From Opisthocomus hoazin (Eukaryota; Chordata; Aves; Opisthocomiformes; Opisthocomidae): a stretch of DNA of 64,000 nt. The notes under the pieces are model-generated. The model did not search any database, was not told the origin of the DNA, and saw only the letters and a list, made by a program, of their open reading frames with translations. Both the position numbers and the translations under genes were made by a program. This document shows positions 48,115-61,800 of the stretch, in pieces (position 1 is the first letter of the stretch; each line of letters starts with the position of its first letter). The stretch lies in the NCBI RefSeq assembly GCF_030867145.1, contig NC_134414.1, forward strand, positions 68,888,814-68,952,813. The letters are read 5' to 3'.

Positions 48115-51100
48115 GTAAGCTGGAGGGGTGGTTTTCGGCTTGCAGGGGATGAGCAAATGTGAGGCTGCTTTCCCTGACTGTCGCTTCTGCCTGTTAGGAG
48201 AACAGGCTTCCTGGTCCTGGCCCGACTGGAAGCGTCCGAAAGGAAATCTGGGATGGGAGCAGAGACAGGGGGAGAAGGTCTGTTGTCCATGCAGAAGAAA
48301 CAGGTAAATAGCACCCGGTGGAACGGGTTGAATGCCACATTTGGATGCCACCGTTGGATGCTGTCTTGAGGAAAGCAGCAGTGATTTACTTATATCTTCT
48401 CCTGCCAGCCGATCCCTGCTCCCAGAGCCCATTAAGGTTTTTACAATTATTGCTGAATGAATGGTGCTGACTGTAGGTACATTCTCTTCATGGTTGCCAT
48501 GCTGTTTAAGGTACCAGATATTCGTGCTATCTGCGGGTTGAACTTTGAACATTAGATCCCGAGTCTGCTTCTCCTAACGGAGATATTTACCGATGCTGCG
48601 GTAGGGCTGACTAAGGCGACTTTAAATTCTTCAGATTGTAAATTGCTCAATTCTAAATCCATCATTCTCAGTTCAGTGTAATGCCTAACTTGTTTCTCTC
48701 TGACCAGTATTACAGAGGGAAAGCTAGTATAAAAATGCCAAGTCATTTTTCTGGGAAAACATGCTTGTCCTAAAAGGGAGAAGTAACAAGAAAGATCCTT
48801 AACTTTAGGGAAGTAGGAGCTTTCAAAGAGAAAGGCTGGCTTGTACCTGTCAAAAGAGGCAGAGTACATGGAATTCAGAAGCTTAGCATCATTTCTGCAC
48901 TATAACAATCTATTAATATAATTAGCAAAATTAATAAAGGCATGCCTATCCAGTAAGATTTTTTTATCATGGCCTTTTTAAAAGGGGCTCCAGAGAACAC
49001 TGAAGACTGTCTTCCATAGAAAACATCTGATGTGTATTATAATGTTGGAATATTAATGGGGTATATTTGTTTCTTTTGGGAATAAAATGGCCACACTTGT
49101 TTCTTTTTCTCTTTCCAGACATGACGATACCTGATTGATAGGATGAAATACAGAATTTTATTATAACAGTTTGCATACATACTGTAATTGTACCGAGTAA
49201 CTAAAAATGTTCCTGAGTTGCTAAATCTGTTCAATCCTCTTACAGATACTTCTAGATTATTTTAACTGACGAAAACCAATATCTTAAATTATTAATGGAT
49301 GAAGTTAAAATGGAGTAATTTGTAGGTAAAGACTAAATCAGACTTTGCTTAAAACGTGCTTTTCGTTGACTATTAATGTGAAATGTATTTCACTTAAGCT
49401 TCAACAAGCTAAATGAAATTTATGTTCTAGAGTATAATCGGTGTAATTACCTCCAAGTCTCACAAAAGAGAGTATTCATTTAGGACATCACCCAAGATCC
49501 GTAGGTTTAAATGAGGTTGATTTTATTTCATTAGCAATCTTTGGTTCGGGGTCTTGGCTAAGAGTGATTTCACAAACAGGACTGAGGATAAGATGGCTTG
49601 AATTTTATTTCTTGTAACCTGTTTCCTATCATGGGAGCCACAGAGCTCCCCTGATCTCCCCACCCTAGCATGCCCCAAATGAAAAATAGTGACCTTTTAT
49701 ACCTAAAGCACAAGTATCTTCAAAAATCAGGAGATGTCTTTTTTGAAATTAATTTTATAGCATCAATACTCTGCCAGTTACCCAGTTCCCTTCCCAGTAG
49801 CTTTAATCTTTATTCTTATTGCTATTTGAGGGTGTATGAGGGTGTATGGGAGAGAGGAAGGTTTTGGGGTCCTTAGCTGTGCTTCTGGCAGACATAAGAT
49901 TCTTCTCATCAGGTAGCCACCTCTGATTATACCTATTTATCTTTCTTCACATAGATTTCTAATCAAGCTACTTCTTTCTGTAAGCTTTTTTTTTAAAGAT
50001 AGATCTGGCTTTAAAATTATTTAGGATGGATAACAGACAGAGAATACGAACATTCATTTAAAAGGGAAATCTGCCTAGGTTGACCTACTACAAAACTGTT
50101 TTCTAACACTGCCATCATATTTTTTTTCTATATTAAAAAAAAGTAAATTACACATCTTGCATTTATGTAAAAGGTAATCTGTTAGACAGGGTTACCTTTT
50201 TGCCTACTATAATTACAATGAGTTAAACTTGTCAGAGTTCAGCAAGATGTTACATTTTCTCAGACTTCACTGATGACCATGAACCTACCAGTCAATGTTA
50301 AACTTTGTTTTAGCAGAGTGAGTGAGATAAGAGAACCCGATGTTTTTCATGGTGCTGAATTCTGTCTGTTACGTGGTCCCATACACACAATTCCTAGCCC
50401 TGCATTTTGATCTTCTCGCATCCATTTCTGGGTACCGGAAACCTGTCAGCCTCCAAATCATGCTGCAGATGCACTGCACTCATTCTGGTACGATGGCAGA
50501 GAAGTTACAGTATTGAGTGGAGTGCCTTGTTCTTGTGCTATTTCTGTTTGCTTCAACAGGGTCTCAAAGTAGAGTCTGGTCTCATACTTAATCGTTGACC
50601 CATAATTTCACTTTAACATGAACCAATTCATTAGAAGGTAAATACTTGAAAATGTCACAATTGCTTCTCATCAGAGAGCAGAAGTAAAATATAGAACCAT
50701 TTTTTTTTTGTTATAAATAAAGCTGTGGTTTGATTCTGTTTTATTTTTAAATTTAAATTCTTAATTTCCAGAAATGGATGACCCATGATTCTTTTTTGAC
50801 CCAGCACAGCCCTTCATGTACACGTGGAATTTCCGATTTTTTTTCTGTTTGCTTGATGTTGTGTTCACAAAAGTGGCCATGAATTAGAATTTTAATTTAA
50901 ATGACAACTGAGGGAAAATGGATCTAACATAATGTTGTTCTTTCATATTTTTATGGAGTATGCATTTGTCTGTGTTCATCCGGAAAACTATTAGTCATCA
51001 GTAGTTTTATGTGCATTTCGTGTCTTGAGAAAATTTCCAGCTCAAGTAGTTTCAAGAGATGGGTTTCAAGCATCAGTTCCAAATACAGCTCTATGGTTAG

Positions 51101-54100
51101 CAGTCAGAACCAGAGTTCTTGATACAAGGAGTAGGAGTTAATGGGTGATTTTGAAAGGTACATATTATTAATATGCAGGCAGATAGATCATCTAACCACT
51201 TCTGGCAAGTGTCATATCAGGACACAAAATAACAGATACATTGTTTCTTATTTACCTGTCTTTTTATAAATTTTGCCTGTAGGGGAACATTGCTACACAA
51301 CAAAAACCTTTCCTGAATTTTATACCCTGGTCACAATTATCAATTGCCTTGCCTGCGTGTTTCTCTCTAAGTTGTATGTGTGCTTGCGTCCAGGAACAAG
51401 ATACAGGTCCCACTGCCTGAGCCAGTTCAGTGTACGAATGTCAATTGTCATTTACACACTCTCTTCTGTGCCTCATGCTGATCATTACTGTGGGATTCTG
51501 ATTCCCCTGGCCAACCAGGGAGGTGAGCACCAGGCCTTCTGTAAACTCAAATTCAGGCAATGTTCTGCTGTGATCAGAAGGGAGCATCCATGCACCGTAT
51601 TTACTGTGGTGTGTTGAGGTTATCCGTCTCAACCAGTCTGACTGCATGTATGGAAGGAAGTGAGGAGAAATTCTAAGGTATTCCACAAAGCAGTGAAACA
51701 GGTTAACCTGGAATGTGACTTGGCTTTTTTTTTTTTACTAGTGGTTCCCAGGTTCTGTCCCAGTATCAGTTGTGCCCACGGGAAATAACTACTGCCATGA
51801 AAGCATGGCGTAGAAGTTGTGAGAATTTTGCCATTGTTCTTGGTATAATTGCCTTACTGGCAAATTGGTGCATTTGTTGGTTAGAAGTGTTTTGACTTTG
51901 TATGTTGTTGTTTGAGATCTCTGTGAGAGAGGGATAACATGAACTTTTACAAGTGGACTTGACTTCAGCGATCTTTGACTCAAGAAACCTAGCCTTTTGT
52001 TACTAGTCTAAACAAATGCCACATACAAAATTCCCCCACCGAATATTCAAAATACTTATTTTATTATTTGAAGAGGGGAAACATAAGAGTTCTCTTAATA
52101 AAAAAAAGAGAAAGGCCTACTTCTTGAAAAGACATGTTATTCTTTTTTGTTTCTGCTGACAACAAGTTAACTGAAAAGGAAGTAGGCCCTTCTATGTGAA
52201 ACGATAGAACAGTGCTTGATACAATGCTTGCAATTTTACATGAAAAATTCTGCAATGAATGATTCAGTGTTGCATGTTATGCAGAACACTATGCAATCAA
52301 AAATACACAAAATAGGCTCTAATTTTTAAAAACAATATTCTGCCTTATACTGTATAATAGAAGTCCGCATAAAGTCATCTTAGTTCTTAGTAAATGATTT
52401 CCTTGTTGTTCTGATTGGAACTTGTTGCTGGTAATTCTGTTAAGGTCAGAAGAATGCTACCAATTCCTTGAAGACACTTGTTAGCTCTGAGTCATATCTG
52501 TAACTGTGACCAAGCCATTTTAATGCAGGAACTGAACAAATCTGCCATATAAAGACTTCATTAAAAATCACCAAATTAACCAGTCTATAAAAATGCACAA
52601 GCAAAAAGTTAAAGATCTCTTGTGATGAGAAATGAAGAAGTTGAGGGAAAAGAACTGCAAATTGTTCAAGAATATGTATATAATTTATAAACTGAATTAC
52701 GTAGTGTTTAAGTATGTTTCAGGAATTCTACAGAGAACAGATCTAGACCAAAGAAAGAACCTAAACAAGCAGGTCTGTTTCTTTAAGCTCAGGGGTTTTG
52801 CTCGTTTTTATTTCAGCAAAAATTGAGATGTCTCAGGCCTCATATATCGAAACTTCAAACTTTGTTCATGAGTTCAGAGATAAAAAACTTGAAATTTTGT
52901 TTGGAACGATTATGAGGTTAGACTGCAAATTACTAAAATGATTGAGCAAGTTAAATAATACAAAAATTTGCATGGGAGAGCAAATTTTATTTTACCAATA
53001 TCAGATCTTAAATCATGCAAATATGCAGAAGGCTGTGTTCCCATCCTGCTGCAAAAGCTTGCTTTCTTTTAGAAATTGTGGTTACATTGCTCAACTGGTG
53101 GAGAACACATCCTTTCATGTGCTGGCTGTGGTTTATAAAGGCATCTGGAGTCACTAACTTCTTCAGAATTCGCTGTTCTGTTCATGGAAGAAGAGATTCT
53201 GAAATGTTCTTCTTCCTAACCACACCCTGCAGAGCAGTTAAAATCAGAAAAAAAAACCTCATCAAAGCAAAGCTATTACATGAACTCACAAGAGGATGAG
53301 GCACACTATTATTCTAGATACACTTTGTTTTATACAGCTAGGCTGCATGGTGACACTCAGTCTAGATATTTTTACACATTTTTAAGACATATTTTATGAA
53401 TCCTGTATTCTGTTTGCATTATTAATTATTCAAAAATACTTTAGACTGCAAACCTGATGCTCAGGTTTGATTTACGCTAGGCTGAAAGGCATTCAGGTAG
53501 AGCTTTTGATTTATTCTGCTCAGTACTGATAGTAACTATTCAACCCATATTTTGTTATACATAAATGCTTGACATTGTAATTCAGGTAAGATTTGGGTCC
53601 TTCCTGGAATAGAATTGCTAACATTTCTTAACAATGTTAAATTTTTACTGAAAATCCCTGTTAATTTACCATGAAAATATACTCTGTATATCCATATCCC
53701 CTCTTTAATGGTAGTGTTGTTTACTCTGAACTTATTAATTACTGAATTTTAAGCATGTAGGTAGTTCCACTGAGATCAAAGTGAAGTGCTTGTATCTACT
53801 GTAAATAGTCGTGTCTCAGTCATGGCTTCTGAACATTTTTTTGAAGCACGTTGTTGTTCCATCCCTCAAACACTTTTTTAGATATTATTTGTCCTTTGCG
53901 TCTTTAGGTAAAATGGCCACTGTGCTAATCTCTGTTCTCTTTGTTGTCATGAATGAGACTGCTGTATCCGTATTTCTCCATTAAGAGCAAGCTTACTATA
54001 TTCCATGGAGCCTTATTTCTATCTGCATACACTGAAAAAAGAGACAGTGAGATTTTTTTAGAAAATATATCTAGAGTTGGTTTGTGTTTTAAGAAGATGG

Positions 54101-57100
54101 AAAAGATGTCAAAATGTACTGAACTTGCTGATTTTAATCACTGTGTAGCAGTTCTCAGCAATGATGACCAGTATTTTAATGCTGCAAATAACTGAAACAT
54201 AAATATAGATTTACAAATTGTGAATCAGGATACTTTCAAGAATGTCAATGAAGTTTGCAGAGCACGCTTAACAAGAGTTGCTAAAGTAGCCATAACTTTC
54301 ACTGCTTATGGACACGACGCGTTGGTATCCAGCTGAACAGCAGCTGGTTAGTGTGAGCCATAAGAAACCCTCTCGCTTGGTTAGTGGAAAATCCAGTGGC
54401 CACGCTAGAGAGTTCTTTTAGAAGCAGGAATGAGAATTTTGATTTAGATTACTGAAATACTAGGGAATCAGAAAATTCCATTCACTAGGAAGGCACTTTG
54501 CTCCAAAGGAGAGTAAACGAATACCTTGTGAAATAAATTGCCTGATGTGCTTTGTTGTGCGACTCTGGAAAATCACATTTTGATTTTAATTGGAAGCTTC
54601 TTTTCCAGAAAATTCTGTCACTCACAAGTGTGATAGAAAAATGACTGAAGTGTGATAGAAAAATGACTGAAGTGTGATACGTTTTTTGATTTTGTGTTGG
54701 CTTGTTCATTCTATTCCTTATCAGAAGGCAGGGAACTCAGATGCCTTTAAGTCCTCGGTCTCAAAATCTATAGATTTTGGCACATGAGTGATGACTATTG
54801 GTAGAACTCAACGACACAATCCTGTGTAGAAGATGCAAGCTGGCAGGATTGCATTCCCAGTAACGTAGGTAGGGCTTGTAGGTTGTGTGATTATTGTGAC
54901 ACTGGAGGGTTCCCCGACGTGTGCTTCAATCTTTGCTGCTAGTTGGCACGGCTGAGTGCTGGTGAGCATCCAGCCCTCTTCTAGCAGCTTCAGGCAGACC
55001 CTCTTGGAAAGGAGACTTAGATACAGAGAGAGGCCGCTTTCTGCTCAGATCCTCTCACTACCTGCCGTGCAGCAAGAGGTTTGTGCTGCTGGGCACTTGG
55101 TTGCACACGTGAGTATGGCTGGCAGGTGTAGGAACAGGATCCCATGGAGCAGGGCACTGCCCGTTATAGCAAGAGAGGCCAAATCTGACCTGCAACCTTC
55201 TGACTTGAAAAGAGGTAAACAAAAATGGAGATGTAGCAATTTATGGCAGAATTTTCTTCTCTTGACTCTGAGTATTGTTTTCTGTCAAGTGCAGTAAATA
55301 TTGCTACTCTGTTTCCCAGCCTTCAAAGTAGCACTCGAACCAGATGTTTTCATTAAAATCTGCTCTAAGCAAATGCAGCTATACTTTTGTTTTCTTTTAT
55401 CCTGTTCCCTGACATTTATGCCTAGCAGATTTTTTTACAAGATCTTTGTTTCACTTACGAGCCTATATTTTAACATACCACAATGTTTTTCTTTGATCGA
55501 ACTCCTAGTTTCTCATTAGTGTCACCAAGCTCTACAGTTCTGAGTAATGCATCAGTTTTGACAGATACTAAGCTATTTGTTATGTGTGCATTAATTTGCT
55601 AACAGTCATCTCTGTAACTTCTCTCTTAGTCTCAGTATAGATTGACTGAGTGTGCATATCTGAAAACATGTTGAAAGTACATATATATATGGACTTTGGG
55701 AATTTATTTTGAAAGTACCATGTAACCAGTATATATGACTAATTTTTTACAGCAACTATGACCGGCAACTAATTTCTTGAAATTATATAGTAAACATCAT
55801 TAGAAAATCTGATATCTGTCATAGCTGGTAGGGTTGGGGGTTTTTTTGAGCTTCTGCTTAGAAAATTAACAAGGCTAATTGATCTGATGATTCCTAGCTC
55901 ATTCAACTTGCTACATTTTACAATTATATTAGGACCAGAGATTACAACAAGCAAGTATTACTCGTGCTACTGTCTCAGATCTCTTGCTTAGTTGCCTGAA
56001 CTCTGAAAGTTATCTAGTAGGTTTTGTGGTATGAATTTTGTTTTGGCATGTCTGAGTAAGATCTCCATTAAAATCAATAGTTTATGTTTTCAAATGAGTG
56101 GTGAGACTGAGAGAAGATTTTTTTCACGTCCTTTCTTTTTTTTTTAAGTAGTTTCAAAAGCGTGCTCTGTTCTACTACAGATTTATATTTCTTCTATTAC
56201 AAAATGCTTTCACTTTGCAGTGCTGCAGGCCTGCTTGCAACTGATTGCTGACAGCAAAAGTGATATCCAACAGAAAGGTAAGAATATGTTCCATGATTTA
56301 TAGCTAACTATTCCATGTATTAACTCTCCAGTCCAATTTTATCTAACTGCAAAGAAATAACTGAGTTAAGTCACTGAATTTAAAAAAAAATTAAAAAGAG
56401 AGCCCTGCATCTGGACAGCTCTTGCAAATATCCTCTTTTCAGCAGGGAAGTCCAGCTGGTGAGACTGTAAGCCTTGACTAGAAGTCAGCTTTGTTGATTT
56501 TTGTCATATGAAAACGAAGAAAGTAACTTTTCTTTCTGGATACTCCAAAATTATTGTTTCTTTCAGATGATTCAAGCATTGTCCCTTGGCTTCTGAGCTT
56601 TAAACGTGGAACAGCTCTGGAAGAACAAGGAAATAAAATAGTGATCAAAGAAACAGGATATTTTTTCATATATGGCCAGGTGAGAAAGATCAATTCACTT
56701 CAGCATCTGACTTTTTAAGGGATTTTTAATGTCTCCATACAGTATGTTTCAAGCCTGCACCTCTTCATTCTGCAGGTTTTATATACAGATACAACATTTG
56801 CTATGGGACACCTAATACAGAGGAAGAAGGCCCACGTGTTTGGTGATGATCTCAGCTTGGTGACATTGTTTCGTTGCATCCAAAATATGCCACAGTCTTA
56901 TCCGAATAATTCTTGTTATACTGCTGGTAAACATCTAAGTTTTCTTTTCTTTGTTTGCGAACAAACTGTATCAAGTAGAATCTGTAGCGCTGGGTGATTA
57001 AGTATTGTGGCAGTTGTAAAGAAAATGAACTGCATTCATGGATCTGGTTAATTGCAGAATTACAGAATAATTTCAAAAAATACGGTTTTGGATAAAGTAT

Positions 57101-58742
57101 TGGCAGTTGGAGGGTATGCATGTAACTTTGGTGACCTGCACAATTACCCTGTCTCCATTGACTGTATAATGTGGTTAGATACTTTTGTGCTTTCGGTTAG
57201 ATGCCTGAAGCAGGCACGTAGTGTCTTTATTGAAGAACTCAGTTTAACTTAGGGGTTGAATTCCATGTTTAGTTATCCCAATATTTAGGAGATATCATCT
57301 GCTTTAAAACAGCATGTATGAATTTTAGTCATCCAATTTTTGCATACCCTACTGTGGGATTTCCAAAGGTATTTCTTATTAGTTTAATTCTCTACTCCTT
57401 CTAATGGCTACTGCAGTTTTACTCTTCGGTTAGATGAAAAATAGTTAATTCCTATAAAGGAGGTCTTTCTGACTGTGCAAATCAGAAACATCACAAGAAA
57501 GATCAACTGAAATATTTAATGCAAGTCCAGCAGGCTGAATGCTCGATATACATGTGTATTCTTGCAGTAGCATTTAAGCAATTATTGTCGAGGCCTATTA
57601 GACCTCATTCGGTAGCTCTCATCTGTCTGTCTTTCCCCCTTAATGGTGGATTTGAGGCTTTTCTCTTTTGTTATTTTCCAGCAAGACTTCTGTGAATAAA
57701 ATATATCTTTTTTTGCAATGCCTCATAAAAAAAGTAGATGACACTGAGTGATGGAGTTGACTGTTGACAAGTAATGATGTTAAACGAATGGGATGGGGAA
57801 GGAAGCTAAATTTTTTTCCAAACAAAAATAAATTAGTTACTTCCTCCTGGCAATTGAGGCTGTCCAAACATTTTCTTTAACTTTCTGTCCCTCCACCCAC
57901 ACGTTCTGGCATCATAATCACCTTCAATTTCATCTATCCTCTTATTTCACCCTTGTATTACTCCTCCCATTTCTTAACTAGGAGCTCTGCTCCGTCCTGC
58001 CGCTCCGCAGTTCCTGCTTCCCAAATTCCCACCCTTCTGCTTTCACCTGGAAAACCAAATCTCATGCTGTTGAGCATGTGTCGCAGCAGATGTCAGATGT
58101 GCTCTCAGCTCAGTGACTGCAACTTGAAGGCGAGATGATTTCGGTTATCACATCAGCTGATGTGTGGCTGGCAGGAAGCAAACTTTTGTGCTCTGCAGTT
58201 GCAGTGGATCAGCTGATGTCTGGTAACTTCATTTGGTCGGTAAAACTCATGAGACCTCCTCCAGAAGTGTGGGAGCAGAGTGGTCTAGGACCAGCAATAA
58301 CCAGTGCTGACTTTGACAATCACATCACCATAACGTGAAGAATCTGGGTACACCACTGTTATGAAGTTTTGCACTGTTTGCTGAAATGAACTGTGTGCTG
58401 AATGCTGAGTACAGAGTGGAAAGTAGATCCAGCTCCACAGAGGTCGTTAAGTGTGAGCTTTGGGTAGGCTGCAATTTCTAAGATTGCGCCTAAAGGTAAA
58501 AAAGCACTCATCACAAGTAACAAGCCATGCTTATATTTGTAAGATGTCGTGTAATGACTTTTTGAATACTGTTTATGAAAATAATGTATTTGAAATATTA
58601 ATTTAAAAATATTCCAAATCTTTTGCCAGGCATTGCAAAATTAGAAGAAGGGGATGAACTTCAACTTACAATACCACGAAGAAGGGCCAAAATATCCTTG
58701 GATGGAGATGGTACTTTTTTTGGTGCAGTTAGACTCCTCTGA
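47788..58742 (+). CDS. TNFSF13B: B-cell activating factor, six coding exons
   Basis: TNF-family cytokine (BAFF/BLyS) that supports B-cell survival by binding its receptors as a trimer. The CDS joins 47788-48114, 48198-48303, 56221-56277, 56567-56679, 56776-56926 and 58630-58742: 867 nt, 288 aa. All introns are GT-AG with consistent phases (0,1,1,0,1). It is a type II membrane protein with a short cytosolic head (1-31), a transmembrane segment (about 32-56) and a stalk. A furin site RGRR (131-134) would release a 154-aa soluble domain. The TNF domain shows PWLLSFKRG, ETGYFFIYGQVLY, MGHLIQRKK, the flap-type loop KAHVFGDD typical of BAFF, FRCIQNMP and NNSCY with the paired cysteines, and C-terminal TFFGAVRLL. 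No defect was seen. Confidence 0.96.
48198..48303 (+). CDS. TNFSF13B: TNFSF13B exon 2
   Basis: 106 nt after an 83-nt intron with acceptor CTGTTAG. It encodes the end of the stalk and the furin site RDRGRR before SVVHAEET. The donor is GTAAAT (phase 1). The very short first intron is noteworthy but the frame continues cleanly on both sides. Confidence 0.9.
48304..56220 (+). other. TNFSF13B: TNFSF13B intron 2
   Basis: A 7.9-kb intron with no other supported gene. It contains a 22-bp tandem repeat at 54626-54679. Open frames here (for example 114 codons at 51273-51617) have no recognisable content. Confidence 0.85.
54626..54679. repeat. 22-bp tandem repeat, 2.5 copies
   Basis: The unit AAGTGTGATAGAAAAATGAC plus TG occurs at 54626-54647 and 54648-54669, identical in both, then a partial copy follows to 54679. 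Confidence 0.95.
56221..56277 (+). CDS. TNFSF13B: TNFSF13B exon 3 (57 nt)
   Basis: Flanked by acceptor CACTTTGCAG and donor GTAAGA, phase 1 at both ends. It encodes LQACLQLIADSKSDIQQK, the first strand and following loop of the mature TNF domain. Length and symmetric phase equal those of the mammalian exon that is skipped to make the delta-BAFF isoform. Confidence 0.93.
56567..56679 (+). CDS. TNFSF13B: TNFSF13B exon 4
   Basis: 113 nt between acceptor TTTCTTTCAG and donor GTGAGA. It encodes DSSIVPWLLSFKRGTALEEQ through ETGYFFIYGQ, a hallmark strand pair of the TNF domain. It ends in phase 0. Confidence 0.95.
56776..56926 (+). CDS. TNFSF13B: TNFSF13B exon 5
   Basis: 151 nt between acceptor CATTCTGCAG and donor GTAAAC. 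It encodes VLYTDTTFAMGHLIQRKK, the flap-type loop KAHVFGDD, LSLVTLFRCIQNMP and PNNSCYTA. Two cysteines here correspond to the intrachain disulfide known in BAFF; the N-N-S sequon is also present. Confidence 0.95.
58630..58742 (+). CDS. TNFSF13B: TNFSF13B exon 6 (coding part)
   Basis: Acceptor TTTTGCCAG, then the C-terminal IAKLEEGDELQLTIPRR to GTFFGAVRLL and the stop TGA at 58740-58742. Confidence 0.95.
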
Positions 58743-58840
58743 AGCCCTTGATTTCTGTTATGCTTATTGCAGTTTTCTTCTTTTCCTATGCCTTTGTCAG
58801 AAAAAATACTGAATTGTAATAAAGCTGCCAATTCCATCTC
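58743..58840 (+). other. TNFSF13B: TNFSF13B 3' UTR, proximal end
   Basis: An AATAAA at 58818-58823 lies only about 75 nt past the stop and would give a very short 3' UTR. Another AATAAA at 59162-59167 and further ones downstream could give longer forms. The choice is not decidable from sequence. Confidence 0.5.
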
Positions 58841-61800
58841 TCCCCATCCACCACCAACTTCTGAGAACTTTTCTTCGGTTTAATAAGCGAACCCAAAACA
58901 GAAAACGCACCAGACATACTTGTGAGATATAACCATCATGTGATTAACAGAAAACCGATTGATTTTAGACAATGGGAGCACTAAATAACAACTGTGAAGC
59001 AATGTTTTTTTGGCTTTGAAACAATTTATTGTCCATCAGACAAATCAAATGAGCTGGCCATAAAATACAGCATAAACAGGACCATTGATTATCAAATTAT
59101 TATCCATAATTGAAAAGGAAAACTAAAACACAAGTACATCTTACATTTGCTTTATTCCATCAATAAAATATTTGCAGTATAACATATGGGGAGTAAACAA
59201 CAAACAGTACATTCCTCATAACAAAATGGAGGTGTTCGGTAGATTCTGAGGTGTTTTTTTTTTTTTTTGACACCGAGATTTTGGGGAGGAAGAAGTCTAA
59301 ATGTATGGGATAATGAAAACAAACCCCTCAGAAATATATAGAATAGTAGCCACTGACTTGCTGCTTCCCTGTGAACAAATGATGTATAAATTACTAAAAT
59401 CTATTAGTATTTACTGATTAGAACTAATTTTACTGGAAAAAGCACAGGTAAGATGCTTCAGCAGATGAATCTTCAAAGCGTTGCTACTCATCAAGGAATA
59501 CGTATCTACTTCTATGTAAGCAATGGAGGCATAGAAAGATACACAGTGAGATTAGATACAATGCAGTTGGTAGAATTGGATTTCTGGCTTCATAATTTCT
59601 GCAGTCATATATAGATGTGTGTATATATACAGTATATATATGTATATGTATATATAGGAAAGTATGTACACACACAGATATAAGCCTTTGACATTTCGGC
59701 ATAGAATGTTATCTTCCTTTGAATACTTTATCCAATGGAAATATTAGTACATATGTATTTTTTATTTCTATTGCTTTTTGCTACGATCCATTCTATGCAA
59801 TGTAGTAAAAAGAAAAATCCAATAAGCCTGGAACCAGCCATACGACTAAGCAAATACATTTGTATCCCAGAAATCTAGGCTCAATCCCTACGTTAACTAT
59901 AGGCTTTTTCTGCTGTTTGGAATATATTGCTCAACTCTGTTTTACAAAAAAAATCAGACCTGTAGAAAGACTAAATAGATGTATTTTTTATTTGATCTTG
60001 TCTGTCTACTCTGTTCAGCAGATACAATTTATGTCTTTTTTACCTCAAGAATCCATGTGTATTGTGTAGTCAAGGTAATAGTGTGGTAATAGTGTGGTCA
60101 AGACTTCTAGGAGCTATTGTAATACAAACATTGAATACTTATTCCACTGATCTTCAAAGAAGTGTTGAAGTAGTAAAGGAATAGATAAAATAATATAACC
60201 AACCAGTAATGAACTGTACTTCATCTGAAAATACTTTTTAGGGGTTGAGAATTGTGTCGTATAATCTCATTTAGTAAAGAAAAGACACTTTGTATGTTCT
60301 GTCTCCTTGTCTGTTTTTATAAATCGTGCTGATTTGATCAAGTTCTCATGGTGATAGACAACAAATAAAAGAGATTTGGAGCTAGGAATTACAGACTATG
60401 GTAAACTACCGAAACAATGAATTCAACTTATCTGGGCTTCAAGAAGACATTTCAGCAAGAAGCATATGTGTGTTGGATTACCACATCATTATTATTATTA
60501 TTATTACTACTACTACTACTATTATTTGATTTTGATGTGCTAAGTTAGCCAAAAATGCATTTTAAATCCTCTACAAGAACCCTCAGTTTAGCCAAAGGTT
60601 GTGTGAAGCTGCATGTAGAGAAAACAATTGTTAGCATGCAGTGAGTTGTCTGTTATTACTGACATACATTAGAGATGCCCAAAATCTCTCATCCGAAGCT
60701 TGTTGATTTTAGCGTTGTCAGCTTATAGAAAAAAAATGTTGTTACTATTGCTTTCCCAGAGACTTGATGGCTAGAGTTGCAAATTTAACTTCTAGTAAGT
60801 CTGTTTCCCCAGTGGTTTCAGTGGGCTTGTGTGTGCTTAGCTTAAGCCAGTTCTGAAGGTGCTTGGCACCTTGGAAGGTGTAGCTTTGATATAAACAGAC
60901 ACAGTGTAATAATTTAAACTTGGAGCACATAGCAAAAATTTTGTGGAGCTAAATCCATTGTCATCACTGCCCTTTTACCTCGCCATATTTCTTCCTTCTG
61001 CTGCTGGCAAATGTGGACAGCACAGAACTTTGGGGTTTGGAGTATGGTGTGGCTTGGATGAAAACTTTTGTCTTCTGGACTAAAAGATTTCAAAAGAATT
61101 CCCTTCCTTTAGTAGCACAAAACTGAACTTCAAGTTTCTTCACAAAATATGTGGATCATGAGAACTCCCGCATGTGTGCAGAGAGGGCAAGTTAACAGAT
61201 CGTTCAGATATTTCTTCTGACAAAGCTGGCTATTTTGTTGTTGTTGGGTTAGTTTTTTGCTGGCTTCATGAGAAAACTTGTCTTCTCAAAATTAATCTGC
61301 TTCTGCACAAGGTTGAGTTTTAACAGATCAGCATTTTCTGACCAAAGCAGGAAGAAAAGGAGAACACCTCATTCCTGATGGTTCTGCTAACAAACTGGTG
61401 ATGCAGGAGGTCGCAAGGACCACAATCGTGCTTATGCTTCAGTTATTGGGAGTTACCAAAACTTTCTGCATTTGACAGATGTTATTTAAAGAAGTGTGAT
61501 AGGTAATAAGTGGGTTCATACCGCATTTTACATTCTTATCAAGGACATCTAGTGTTTAAGATAGGTTCCTGCAAATGCAGCAAACTGTGCAAATACTCTG
61601 GTTCTTTTTTGTGTGGTGTTAAGCAGCAGCATGGCAAACATAAGGGACTTGAACATTTTCTTTCGTGAAGAAGCGTGAGCTTGTATCGCTCTTTCTTTTT
61701 CAATACCGTGCAGTTGGCAGATATATAGCTGCTTTGAAACATGTAATTTGTATCTTAAACATGAAAATATGTCCGTTATATGACGTGCAGTCACGCACCC

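Noticed and set aside
48115-48162. Continuation of TNFSF13B exon 1 into VSWRGGFRLAGDEQM
   Set aside because: The GTAAGC donor at 48115 and the in-frame exon at 48198 give the conserved protein; the extension is intron read-through.
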